DNA from: Bacteroidales bacterium
Lineage (GTDB): Bacteria; Bacteroidota; Bacteroidia; Bacteroidales; Marinilabiliaceae
Direction of reading: 5' to 3'
NCBI GenBank assembly: GCA_017960905.1
Contig: JAGCYH010000007.1
Location: 1 to 60,632 of the forward strand
Length of the DNA stretch: 60,632 bases
The notes under the pieces are model-generated. The model saw only the letters and a program-made list of their open reading frames with translations. It was not told where the DNA came from and made no database searches. This document shows, in pieces, positions 18,699-26,376 of this stretch (the first letter of the stretch is position 1; each line of letters starts with the position of its first letter). The position numbers were made by a program, and so were the translations under genes.

Positions 18699-19697
18699 TT
18701 ATTGTTTGCAGATATCATTTCCGTATCGTTCGGCAATTTCGTCGAGGCAGGCGCAAACGTCGCTTATTGTGTCGGCGCGCAGGAGGCGAATTTTGAGTTG
18801 GCGGAAGTCGGGCAGTCCTTTGAACGACACCGCAAGGTGTCGTCGGATGTGCAGTATGGCTCTGCGTTCGTCGGCAATCCAGCGGAAGGTGTCGTCGAGT
18901 TGCTGTTTGAGTCGCTCGGTGTGCTCGCGAATGCCGACGGGCGGCATCTCACAACCAGTTGTGAGATAGTGTTTTATCTCTTCAAAAATCCAAGGTGAGC
19001 CAATGGCGGCGCGCCCTACCATTATGGCATCGACGCCGTAGCGGTCGAAACATTCAGCAGCGCGTTGTGCGCTGGTGATGTCGCCGTTGCCAATGATTGG
19101 AATTGTCATGCGCGGGTTGCGTTTCACTTCGCCAATGAGTGTCCAGTCGGCCTCGCCTGTGTACATCTGTGCGCGAGTGCGCCCATGTATTGTAAGTGCG
19201 CTTATACCAACGTCTTGCAGCCTTTCGGCGGTGTCGACGATGAACTTTGTGTTCTCGTCCCAGCCGAGGCGAGTCTTCACTGTAACAGGCGTATGCTCAA
19301 CGGCACGGACAATCTGTCGCGTCATTTCAATCATCTTTGGAATGTCGCGTAGCATACCTGCGCCGGCACCTTTGCCGGCGATTTTCTTTACTGGGCAGCC
19401 GAAGTTGATGTCGATGATGTCGGGGTTGGCCGCTTCGACGATGCGTGCGGCTTCTACCATAGGTTCTATCTCGCGTCCGTAAATCTGCACTCCCACAGGG
19501 CGTTCGTGCGGCATTATTTCGAGTTTGCGCATCGAGCTGTCAATCTCGCGCACAATGGCGTCGGCGCTGACGAACTCAGTGTACATGAGGTCGGCGCCGT
19601 AGCGTTTGCAGAGGTTGCGAAACGGTACGTCGGTAACGTCTTCCATTGGTGCGAGAAGCACCGGTTTGTCGCCAAGGTCAAGTTGTCCTATTTTCAT
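18699..19697 (-). CDS. dusB: tRNA-dihydrouridine synthase (DusB type)
   Basis: A 332-residue FMN enzyme that reduces uridines in the tRNA D-loop. TIM-barrel signature blocks are clear: LLAPMEDVTDVPFRNLC at the N-terminus, IDINFGCPVKKI with the catalytic Cys (about residue 100), VTVKTRLGWDE, ALTIHGRTRAQMY and NGDITS. Length is normal. A TATCTTTG box on the minus strand (19722-19715), about 18 bases from the ATG, may be its -7 element. Likely cotranscribed with the uncharacterised gene downstream. Confidence 0.94.
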   Translation of the reverse strand: MKIGQLDLGDKPVLLAPMEDVTDVPFRNLCKRYGADLMYTEFVSADAIVREIDSSMRKLEIMPHERPVGVQIYGREIEPMVEAARIVEAANPDIIDINFGCPVKKIAGKGAGAGMLRDIPKMIEMTRQIVRAVEHTPVTVKTRLGWDENTKFIVDTAERLQDVGISALTIHGRTRAQMYTGEADWTLIGEVKRNPRMTIPIIGNGDITSAQRAAECFDRYGVDAIMVGRAAIGSPWIFEEIKHYLTTGCEMPPVGIREHTERLKQQLDDTFRWIADERRAILHIRRHLAVSFKGLPDFRQLKIRLLRADTISDVCACLDEIAERYGNDICKQ

Positions 19698-19875
19698 TGG
19701 TAGGTTTTGATGCGCAAAGATATAAAAAAGAGCAGAGAATAATAGAAACTGCCTTTTTCGGGCAAAAAAACAGACGTTTGTCTCACGGCTTATTTTCCTA
19801 AAATTTTATAAAATGCAGAAACATAGACGATTAGCGCGTTTTTCGCGAAAGCGAAAAAAAACAAGAAAAGCATTT

Positions 19876-19900
19876 TGTTGTACCAAAATTTGGTACAACA
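19876..19900. promoter_or_regulatory. Palindromic operator candidate between dusB and the amidoligase gene
   Basis: Perfect 12-bp inverted repeat tgttgtaccaaa / tttggtacaaca with a single central base, located 43 bases before the amidoligase ATG in a divergent promoter region. The spacing and lack of a T-run fit a dimeric regulator site better than a terminator. Confidence 0.55.
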
Positions 19901-19942
19901 GCTTTTGAACTTTGTAAGAAGCGAAACACAAAATTTTGAACC

Positions 19943-20950
19943 ATGAGCATTACAACAGAATTTGCAAATGAGATTATCAATGACAGGTCGTTGCGCGACA
20001 AGCGTCACGCACTTATTTACATTGGCATTCGCGAGCCTGAGCTGAGCGAATACCTGAGCCGCGCTGTGCCTTACGATGCGCAGAGCCGATTGCTGTCCGA
20101 CGAGCGGACAGAAATAGAGGTGCTGCAGCCTCAAATGGTTATAGAGCTTCAACCCGATGAGATGCTTTGCGACACTTCGCTCCAGTATACGTTTGGCGTT
20201 GAGATAGAGTGCGGTGTGAGTCTGGCGAAGTTTAGCAACAAGGCTAAGGACTTGAATTTCAACGGTTATCGGCGACAGCATTACAACCATGTCGATTCGC
20301 GCGAGTATTTCAAATTTGTGAGCGACAGTTCGGTACGGGTGCAATATGCCGCTGAGTGTGTCTCGCCGGTTCTCGAAGGCGAAGAGGGCCTCAGCCGTTT
20401 GCAGTCGCTATGCGGCGCGTTGAAAGAGGCTGGCGCGAAGGTCAATAGCACGTGCGGACTGCACGTGCATATTGGCGCGGCACTGTTTTCGGCGATGCAC
20501 TATCTCAATGTGTTCGTCAACTACAAACACATTGAGCGAGTGATAGATACGTTTATGGCCGAGTCGCGCCGAGGCAATAAAAACCGATATTGCCGCACGC
20601 TTGCCGACAAGAATCTCGATGCCATAGCTGTGACAGCCGCCGACACCGTCGGCGATGTGGCCGAGAAGGTAGGCATTGTTCTGGAAAACAGGTATTTCAA
20701 GGTTAATTGCGAAGCCTTTCGTGTGCACGGCACGATAGAATTCCGCCAACATCAGGGCACTGTCGATTATGCTAAGATATCGAACTGGATAAAGTTTCTG
20801 CAGCAGATGGTGGCATGGTCGGAGCACTACCGTCTGGGGCGCGATGTCGAGAGCATCGACGAGCTGCCGTTCATCTCCCGCGAGCTGAAAGCCTTCTACA
20901 AAAAGCGCCAGCAGCAATTGTCAATTGAAAAATTGGCAACAGAAAATTGA
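19943..20950 (+). CDS. Amidoligase family protein
   Basis: A 335-residue protein of the COOH-NH2 ligase (amidoligase_2) family. Signature blocks are TFGVEIECG (Mg/ATP-binding acidic pair, about residues 88-96), CGLHVHIGAA (about 171-180) and GTIEFRQHQGT (about 262-272). Related enzymes form peptide bonds between small molecules or on proteins; the substrate here is unknown. Family members often sit in poorly studied gene clusters with glutamine-amidotransferase or cyclotransferase genes, none of which is next to this one. The stop is followed at once by the first 117-bp repeat. Confidence 0.82.
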   Translation: MSITTEFANEIINDRSLRDKRHALIYIGIREPELSEYLSRAVPYDAQSRLLSDERTEIEVLQPQMVIELQPDEMLCDTSLQYTFGVEIECGVSLAKFSNKAKDLNFNGYRRQHYNHVDSREYFKFVSDSSVRVQYAAECVSPVLEGEEGLSRLQSLCGALKEAGAKVNSTCGLHVHIGAALFSAMHYLNVFVNYKHIERVIDTFMAESRRGNKNRYCRTLADKNLDAIAVTAADTVGDVAEKVGIVLENRYFKVNCEAFRVHGTIEFRQHQGTVDYAKISNWIKFLQQMVAWSEHYRLGRDVESIDELPFISRELKAFYKKRQQQLSIEKLATEN

Positions 20951-21066
20951 TAAAAATATCCGGATATCACGGCTAAATCGGTAAAAATTTTACCGTTTTA
21001 GCCGTCGAATCGCGATTTGATGGCTAAATCTCGTGTTTTTTGACGGATTTAGCCGCGCAATAATGC
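20950..21066 (+). repeat. 117-bp direct repeat, copy 1 (downstream of the AAA ATPase gene)
   Basis: Identical to 22569-22685 at 114 of 117 positions (differences at 20988, 20996, 21020), with no gaps. It contains palindromes atatccggatat, cggctaaatcggtaaa.../...ttttagccg and ggctaaatc.../...gatttagcc. Copy 1 ends at the base where copy 2 continues into a further hairpin. Confidence 0.9.
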
Positions 21067-21080
21067 AAAAAAGTCAGAAC

Positions 21081-22535
21081 TTATCTTTGTGGCTGAAATA
21101 AATCATCGAGAGAAATGTGTGCACCAAGCCGTTCGGAGTATGCGTTGCGTTGCAGAGCGTTGGCTGTGATGAGCGTAGGCACCACACCGCCAGCGAACGA
21201 CGTCAGTTCTTTGAAGCGCGAAGCGCGAAGCGCCAGCTTGTCGTATTCGTCTTTGTCGAGCGTGTAAGGCTTGTCGCTGTATTTTGCTTCGCAAATATTT
21301 GCCATTCGGTCGGCGCGCTCTATAACGAGGTCCACTTGCGACTTTTGTTTATTGTCGCCGTCTGTGTTTGTGGCTTGCCACGAATAGTATTCGGTTTTTA
21401 TCCCATCGATGCGCAATGCTTGTATTATTTGCCGTATGTGTGCAAGGCAAACACGTTCGAATGCCAGTCCGAGCCACGAGTTAACTGTCGGTGTGTTAAT
21501 GCTTTGCGTCCAGAAATGTTCGTTTGTGGTACGCTGTTTCAAATATTGCAGATAGAAAATTGTGTAGAAGTCGAGCAGTTGGTAAAGTCCGTTGCGCGCC
21601 CCGATAGTTTTGTTCTTCACACGGTAGAAACGCACAAGGTCGCAGTCGACGAGGTTTTGCAGCATTTTAGTGAGGTTGCCGTTGGCCCTGACACCGACTG
21701 CTTGGGCAATCTCGTTGCGCGATAGTCCTTTCTTCTTCTCGAAAAGAGCTTCAACAATTGCTAAGTATGAATCGGGTGAAGAGAAAAGTGTCTTATACAG
21801 ACGTTGGAATTCGCGTCGCATTTCGCCATTGGCACTGAAGAAGAGGCGGTCGATGTTCTGCGGCAGACTTTCTGCCGCATCGAGCAGACTCAGATAGTAT
21901 GGCACACCGCCCATAATCATATATGTTTGCAGAACTATGGTCCGGTCGCAGGGAAAACCGGCGTTGAGCATGAACTCTTCTGTTTCGTGGAGGTTAAACT
22001 CGCCTATGTGCATCTCGTGAGTAATGCGGTCGTGCAGACCGCCGCGGCTGTCGACGACGTTGCGCATCATCCACGAAGTGGCTGATCCGCAGACAATTAG
22101 CGTCAGGTTGTTTTGCTTCGAAGCCCAACTGTTCCAGAAGTAGCCGAGTGCGTTGACGAAGTTTGCCTTGCGTGTTTCGAAACACGGCAGTTCGTCGATG
22201 AAGATGATGCATTCGGCGCCGGTATTCTCGCTCATTCTCTGCGTAAGGCAGCGACGAAGCACACTGAAAGCTTCGTACCAGTCTTTCGGGCGTTTTACGC
22301 CCGAAAAGCCGTACATGTCCATTGCGTCGGCAAAAGCATGAAACTGAGCGGTCTTGTCACCATCGATGACGCCAGTCATCGAAAATGTCAGACGGTCGGC
22401 GAATACCTGATTGACAAGGAAAGTCTTGCCAACACGGCGGCGACCATATACTGCTACAAATTCCGCTCTGCCCGACGATGCGTAGCTGTTGAGCTGTTTT
22501 ATTTCCTCTTTTCGCCCGATAATTGTACTCTGCAT
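21081..22535 (-). CDS. AAA ATPase with DUF234-type C-terminus
   Basis: A 484-residue protein from the Met at 22535 (MQSTIIGRKEEIKQLNSY); the longer frame upstream runs out of the second repeat and lacks family character. Walker A is GRRRVGKT (residues 31-38) and Walker B CIIFIDELP (about 115-123). The middle contains a winged-helix region (GLSRNEIAQAVGVRANGNLTKM). The C-terminus has VDLVIERADRMANICEAKYS, which resembles the PD-(D/E)XK-like DUF234 core. Such archaeal-type ATPases are common in Bacteroidales but their role is unsettled. The gene lies exactly between two 117-bp direct repeats. Confidence 0.85.
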   Translation of the reverse strand: MQSTIIGRKEEIKQLNSYASSGRAEFVAVYGRRRVGKTFLVNQVFADRLTFSMTGVIDGDKTAQFHAFADAMDMYGFSGVKRPKDWYEAFSVLRRCLTQRMSENTGAECIIFIDELPCFETRKANFVNALGYFWNSWASKQNNLTLIVCGSATSWMMRNVVDSRGGLHDRITHEMHIGEFNLHETEEFMLNAGFPCDRTIVLQTYMIMGGVPYYLSLLDAAESLPQNIDRLFFSANGEMRREFQRLYKTLFSSPDSYLAIVEALFEKKKGLSRNEIAQAVGVRANGNLTKMLQNLVDCDLVRFYRVKNKTIGARNGLYQLLDFYTIFYLQYLKQRTTNEHFWTQSINTPTVNSWLGLAFERVCLAHIRQIIQALRIDGIKTEYYSWQATNTDGDNKQKSQVDLVIERADRMANICEAKYSDKPYTLDKDEYDKLALRASRFKELTSFAGGVVPTLITANALQRNAYSERLGAHISLDDLFQPQR

Positions 22536-22568
22536 GGCTGTTAATTTTGGGGTTAACCCTGCAAATGT

Positions 22569-22685
22569 ATAAAAATATCCGGATATCACGGCTAAATCGG
22601 TAAAAAATTTACCGATTTAGCCGTCGAATCGCGATTTGGTGGCTAAATCTCGTGTTTTTTGACGGATTTAGCCGCGCAATAATGC
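22569..22685 (+). repeat. 117-bp direct repeat, copy 2 (upstream of the AAA ATPase gene)
   Basis: Second copy of the element at 20950-21066, same orientation. Its stem cggctaaatcggtaaa / tttaccgatttagccg is fully paired (16 bp). It runs on into agccgcgca-ATAA-tgcgcggct, a 9-bp hairpin that copy 1 lacks. Confidence 0.9.
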
Positions 22686-22783
22686 GCGGCTGTCAGGAAA
22701 TGAATAAAATAAAAATTTTTAGTATTTTTTTAAATAAAAATTAGTATCTTTGCACCTGCAAATTGTGCATAAAACAAAGCAAG

Positions 22784-23605
22784 ATGGATAAAGCCAAAAT
22801 TCTGTTCGTGTCGCAGGAGATAATGCCCTACCTGCCCGAAACTGAGATTTCGCGCGCAAGCCGGAATCTGCCGCAGGGTATCCTTGAAAAAGGTAAGGAA
22901 ATCAGAACGTTCATGCCACGTTTTGGCAACATTAACGAGCGTCGGAACCAGCTTCACGAGGTCATCAGGCTTTCGGGCATGAACCTGATAATCGACGACA
23001 CCGACCATCCGCTGCTTATCAAAGTTGCGAGTATACAAGCTGCTCGCATGCAGATTTACTTCATCGACAACGATGATTATTTCCACCGCAAGGGCTCGTA
23101 CATAGCCGACGGCGAAGAGTATGCCGACAACGACGAACGTACTATTTTCTACGCTCGCGGCGTGCTCGAAACCACCAAAAAGCTCCGTTGGGCGCCCGAC
23201 ATCATTCACTGTCATGGCTGGTTCACTGCTTTTGTGCCGTTTTATGTGAAAAAACTCGTCAACGACGACCCGCACTTTGTTAAGTCGAAAGTGGTTTTCT
23301 CGCTTTACGCGAGCGACTTCAAGCAGAAATGGGACGGGAATATACAGGCCAAAGCCTTTGTCGAGGGTATCGACAAAGAGGCTTTGTCGGGAATCAACGT
23401 CGATGACTTCGAGAGCCTTATGCGTTTTGCCATCGACTACGCCGATGCCGTGGTTCAAGGCGGCCCCGAAGTTCCGCAGAGCCTTATCGACTACGCTAAG
23501 CAGAGCGGCAAGCCGTTCCTCGAATATACCGACGACAGCAGCCTCGTAGAGTCGTGCAACGACTTCTACAACAATCTGTTAGGCATAACTGAAGAAGAAG
23601 ATTAA
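22784..23605 (+). CDS. Glycogen/starch synthase-like protein (GT5 N-terminal domain)
   Basis: A 273-residue protein from the ATG at 22784, which begins MDKAKILFVSQEIMPYLPET, the start of GT5 glycogen synthases (ADP/UDP-glucose dependent). The blocks GILEKGKEIRTFMPRFGNIN, DIIHCHGWFTAF and a final YTDDSSLVESCNDFYNNLL are present, but the C-terminal Rossmann domain of full-length GlgA (about 470 residues or more) is absent. Short stand-alone forms of this kind are known in Bacteroidota. A TATCTTTG -7 box lies at 22745-22752. Whether it is catalytic alone is unclear. Confidence 0.8.
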   Translation: MDKAKILFVSQEIMPYLPETEISRASRNLPQGILEKGKEIRTFMPRFGNINERRNQLHEVIRLSGMNLIIDDTDHPLLIKVASIQAARMQIYFIDNDDYFHRKGSYIADGEEYADNDERTIFYARGVLETTKKLRWAPDIIHCHGWFTAFVPFYVKKLVNDDPHFVKSKVVFSLYASDFKQKWDGNIQAKAFVEGIDKEALSGINVDDFESLMRFAIDYADAVVQGGPEVPQSLIDYAKQSGKPFLEYTDDSSLVESCNDFYNNLLGITEEED

Positions 23606-23625
23606 AACTTGGGTTGATAAAAACT

Positions 23626-23668
23626 CAGCACGCCATTGTCCTGCATAGGGCAGTGGCGTGCTGCTTTT
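23626..23668 (+). terminator. Terminator after the GT5 gene
   Basis: Stem cagcacgcca / tggcgtgctg (23626-23635, 23654-23663) with an inner paired tip, then ctttta. It also separates this gene from the convergent helicase gene. Confidence 0.75.
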
Positions 23669-23686
23669 ATGTGGGCGGCAGGTTAC

Positions 23687-24922
23687 CTACCGCCGTTTTT
23701 TCTTCGATCGGCCTTCTTCGCGTGCAATCTCTTCATCTATAAGGCTTTGCCAGTCGTCGACATTGTCTTCTGAGAAGTCGAGAGTCTCTTCGTGAGTGGC
23801 TTTGTCGATTTCAATCACATTGATGGGGCCGCCGATGTACTCTTCGACGGCTTTGAGGTAGTCCGATTCCTCTGGGGCACAGAACGTTATGGCAAAGCCT
23901 TTGTCCATGCCGCGACCGGTACGACCGACGCGGTGAACGTAGTTCTCCGCCACGTCGGGCACGTCGTAGTTGACCACGTAGCCTACCGCCGGGATATCGA
24001 TGCCTCGCGCGCTCACGTCGGTGGCGATGAGCATCCGCGAATCGCCGTGGCGGAACTTCTCGAGAGCCTGCGTGCGCTCCTTCTGGCTTTTGTCGCCGTG
24101 CATGTTCACGGCATTGATGCCCACGCGCTCCATGGCGGCGAGCACACGCTCGGCGCGCACTCGTGTGCGTACGAATACAATTATCTGTGTATCAGGGTTT
24201 TCGTTGTATATACGTTCAAGGAAAAAGCGCTTCTCGTCCATCGGAATTTTTATGAGGCTGTGCGTAACGTTGCGAGCCACAACGTTTTTGGGCGAGATGC
24301 GGATGTTGACGGGTTTGACGACAATAGAGTAGGCGAGTTTCTTGATTTTCTCGTCGATGGTGGCCGAGAAGAAAAGCGTCTGCCGGCGTTTTGGTAAGAA
24401 ACGGACCAACTGTCGGATGTCGTCGATGAAGCCGAGGTCGAGCATGTGGTCGGCCTCGTCGAGGATGAGAATCTCGCAGCCTGTGGTGCGCAAATGTTTT
24501 TGCGCAGCGAGGTCGAAGAGGCGTCCGGGCGTGGCGACGACTATGTCGGCGCCCTTGTCGAGCTGAGCTATCTGTGGGTCTTGCTCCACGCCGCCGTACA
24601 CAGCCACCGTGATGAGGCCTGTGCCTTGCGTGAGCAGGTTAATCACCTCGCCCACTTGGTGGGCGAGCTCGTGCGTGGGCTCCATTATCAGGCAGCGGAC
24701 GCCCGTGTAGCCTTCGCAACGGCGCCGCCGCATAAGCAGCTCTACCGACGGAATGGCAAATGCCGCAGTCTTGCCCGTGCCGGTTTGCGCTATAGCCAGC
24801 ACATCGTCGCCTGCAAGTATAGGCCGTATGGCTTTGTACTGTATGTCAGTTGGTTTTCTGAATCCTTGCTTGGCAATGTTGCCAAGCAGAGTCTCGTTAA
24901 GTCCGAATGCCTCAAATTTCAT
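23687..24922 (-). CDS. DEAD-box RNA helicase (RhlE-like)
   Basis: A 411-residue ATP-dependent RNA helicase with the full motif set: Q-motif FRKPTDIQ, motif I AQTGTGKTAAFA (about residues 43-54), DEAD box DEADHMLDLGF (about 160-170), SAT (about 191), and C-terminal HRVGRTGRG (about 336-344). The short basic tail (EEGRSKKKRR) is typical of RhlE-like proteins in ribosome assembly or RNA decay. It marks the left edge of the accessory island that follows. Confidence 0.93.
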   Translation of the reverse strand: MKFEAFGLNETLLGNIAKQGFRKPTDIQYKAIRPILAGDDVLAIAQTGTGKTAAFAIPSVELLMRRRRCEGYTGVRCLIMEPTHELAHQVGEVINLLTQGTGLITVAVYGGVEQDPQIAQLDKGADIVVATPGRLFDLAAQKHLRTTGCEILILDEADHMLDLGFIDDIRQLVRFLPKRRQTLFFSATIDEKIKKLAYSIVVKPVNIRISPKNVVARNVTHSLIKIPMDEKRFFLERIYNENPDTQIIVFVRTRVRAERVLAAMERVGINAVNMHGDKSQKERTQALEKFRHGDSRMLIATDVSARGIDIPAVGYVVNYDVPDVAENYVHRVGRTGRGMDKGFAITFCAPEESDYLKAVEEYIGGPINVIEIDKATHEETLDFSEDNVDDWQSLIDEEIAREEGRSKKKRR

Positions 24923-24983
24923 TTCCCGCGTTTTTAGATTGAAATACGTTCAGACTGCAAAAATAGTGATTTTTTGTAAGAAA

Positions 24984-25163
24984 TACCTTTCTGAATATAC
25001 TCATGAAGCTTCTGTGTCGCCCATCTGCGAAAACGCACTGCCACAGGCGATTGTACGCGGTAGTCCAAAGCTATAATCATGTCAAGATTGTAGTGGTCAA
25101 TATTGCGTTAACCTGCCTGGTGCCTTCTTGGCGAACTAATATGAATTTTTTATAAGTTGCTTG
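24984..25163 (-). pseudogene. RhuM-family (virulence RhuM/Fic-associated) gene fragment
   Basis: On the minus strand ATYKKFILVRQEGTRQVN is read in one frame (25162-25109). After a one-base deletion near 25107, the adjacent frame continues RNIDHYNLDMIIALDYRV, then FRRWATQKLHEYIQKG. Together these match the core of RhuM-family proteins of Bacteroidota (RQEG.RQV.RNIDHYNLD...GYRV...FR.WAT..L.EY). Both ends are missing: the fragment starts right after the vsr stop and ends in unrelated sequence. A clear dead gene. Confidence 0.8.
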
Positions 25164-25171
25164 TGGACACA

Positions 25172-25708
25172 TTATTGTTTTGCCGGCTTGGGGTATTCGG
25201 TTTCGTCCTCGGCGGCGATTGGTAGTGGGGCGTCGAAGGCGATGTAGGGCTTGGGTTTCCGCCGCCTTTGGCGGCGGATGATGTCGAGCAGGTTGTGGTT
25301 GAGGTTCCACTCCACTTGTGCCATGGTCTGCTCAATGTTGCGCGGCGTGAGCTGGCACTCCCAAACCACTATCACTTGCCAACCGTTTTGGCTCAGTATC
25401 TGATAGTTGCGCTGGTCGCGCTCGCGGTTGCGGCTTACTTTGGCCTGCCAGAAATCTACATTGGTCTGTGGCAGCCGGTATTTCGGACAGCCCTCGTGCC
25501 CATGCCAGAAGCACCCATTGACAAATATGGCGGTGCGGAAGCGCCGCATGACAATGTCGGGCTTGCCAGGTACGCCCGACACATTGAGCCGGTAGCGGTA
25601 GCCGTGCTGCCACAACCAACGCCGCACCTTCAGCTCGGGCTTGGTGTTGCGACTGCGTATGTGCGACATGCAACGGTGACGCTGTTCGGGGGTTAATGGG
25701 TCGGGCAT
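25172..25708 (-). CDS. vsr: Very short patch repair endonuclease Vsr
   Basis: A 178-residue endonuclease. The Vsr signature is complete: MSHIRSRNTKPELKVRRWLW, then GVPGKPDIVMRRFRTAIFVNGCFWHGHEGC with the catalytic Asp and the Cys/His zinc ligands, then NVDFWQAKVSRNRERDQRN. Vsr nicks beside T:G mismatches left by deamination of 5-methylcytosine. The usual partner, a cytosine-5 methyltransferase gene, is not adjacent. It is also about 30 residues longer at the C-terminus than the Escherichia coli enzyme, ending in a Pro/Lys-rich tail. Confidence 0.92.
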   Translation of the reverse strand: MPDPLTPEQRHRCMSHIRSRNTKPELKVRRWLWQHGYRYRLNVSGVPGKPDIVMRRFRTAIFVNGCFWHGHEGCPKYRLPQTNVDFWQAKVSRNRERDQRNYQILSQNGWQVIVVWECQLTPRNIEQTMAQVEWNLNHNLLDIIRRQRRRKPKPYIAFDAPLPIAAEDETEYPKPAKQ

Positions 25709-25844
25709 AGTCGTCTCTGAGGGTTAAAATATTATTAACAAGATAGTTATCTATGCTAATAGCACGATTTTTATATAGCAAAGATAGTGTTTATTCTTAA
25801 TTTACACGGCCTATTGGCCGTTGAAATTTCAGCCACAAAAAAGT

Positions 25845-25868
25845 TATTTTGCAATCAATTGCAAAATA
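25845..25868 (+). promoter_or_regulatory. Operator of the XRE regulator gene
   Basis: Perfect 11-bp inverted repeat tattttgcaat / attgcaaaata with a 2-base centre. It covers a TTATTTTG -7-like box and ends 7 bases before the ATG at 25876, so a bound repressor would block transcription of its own operon. Confidence 0.65.
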
Positions 25869-25875
25869 GAATATT

Positions 25876-26370
25876 ATGACACTGCAGGAAAAACTCGGGA
25901 AAGCCATCGTTCAGCTGCGCAAGCAGCGCGGTATGGCGCAGGAGAAATTCGCCAACGATGCTGAAATCGACCGCCGCTATATGAGCGACATTGAGAATGG
26001 CAAACGCAACATTTCAATCGATGTTATCGAAAGGCTTGCCAACAGTTTCGGAATCAGTGTGAGCGAGTTGTTTCAGATGGCCGAAAATATTGATAACCAA
26101 CTCACTATCGACCAACTGAAAGAATGGCTCTGCGACCGCGACTACGAAGACACCGTAGTGCTGGAATCGCCAGATTACCTCTCGGCCATTGTGGGCATTA
26201 GCAACGATGGCCGTCTGATTTACGATTACGAGAAAATGGTTGAACACCTTGTCGCCACCGACGGAATGGACTATGAAGAAGCCTGCGAGTTCATTGATTT
26301 CAACACCATTGGCGCGCTGCCCTATATGGGCGAGAAACGGCCGGTGATAATGAATAAGGTGGAAGATTAA
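25876..26370 (+). CDS. XRE-family helix-turn-helix regulator
   Basis: A 164-residue protein with a classical Cro/C1 HTH at residues 8-62 (GKAIVQLRKQRGMAQEKFAN...MSDIENGKRNISIDVIERLA). The second, acidic domain of about 95 residues (TIDQLKEWLCDRDYEDTVVL onward) is not one I can name; it could sense a ligand or the partner proteins. The gene is 6 bases upstream of the PLD-helicase gene, and its own start sits on a palindromic operator, so it probably represses the operon including itself. Base composition is like the chromosome, unlike the AT-rich helicase gene next to it. Confidence 0.88.
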   Translation: MTLQEKLGKAIVQLRKQRGMAQEKFANDAEIDRRYMSDIENGKRNISIDVIERLANSFGISVSELFQMAENIDNQLTIDQLKEWLCDRDYEDTVVLESPDYLSAIVGISNDGRLIYDYEKMVEHLVATDGMDYEEACEFIDFNTIGALPYMGEKRPVIMNKVED

Positions 26371-26376
26371 ACTGAT

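Noticed and set aside
18683..18736. Longer start for the protein ending at 18026
   Set aside because: It would overlap dusB by 38 bases and add an Asn-rich non-conserved N-terminus; the Met at 18682 follows the dusB stop.
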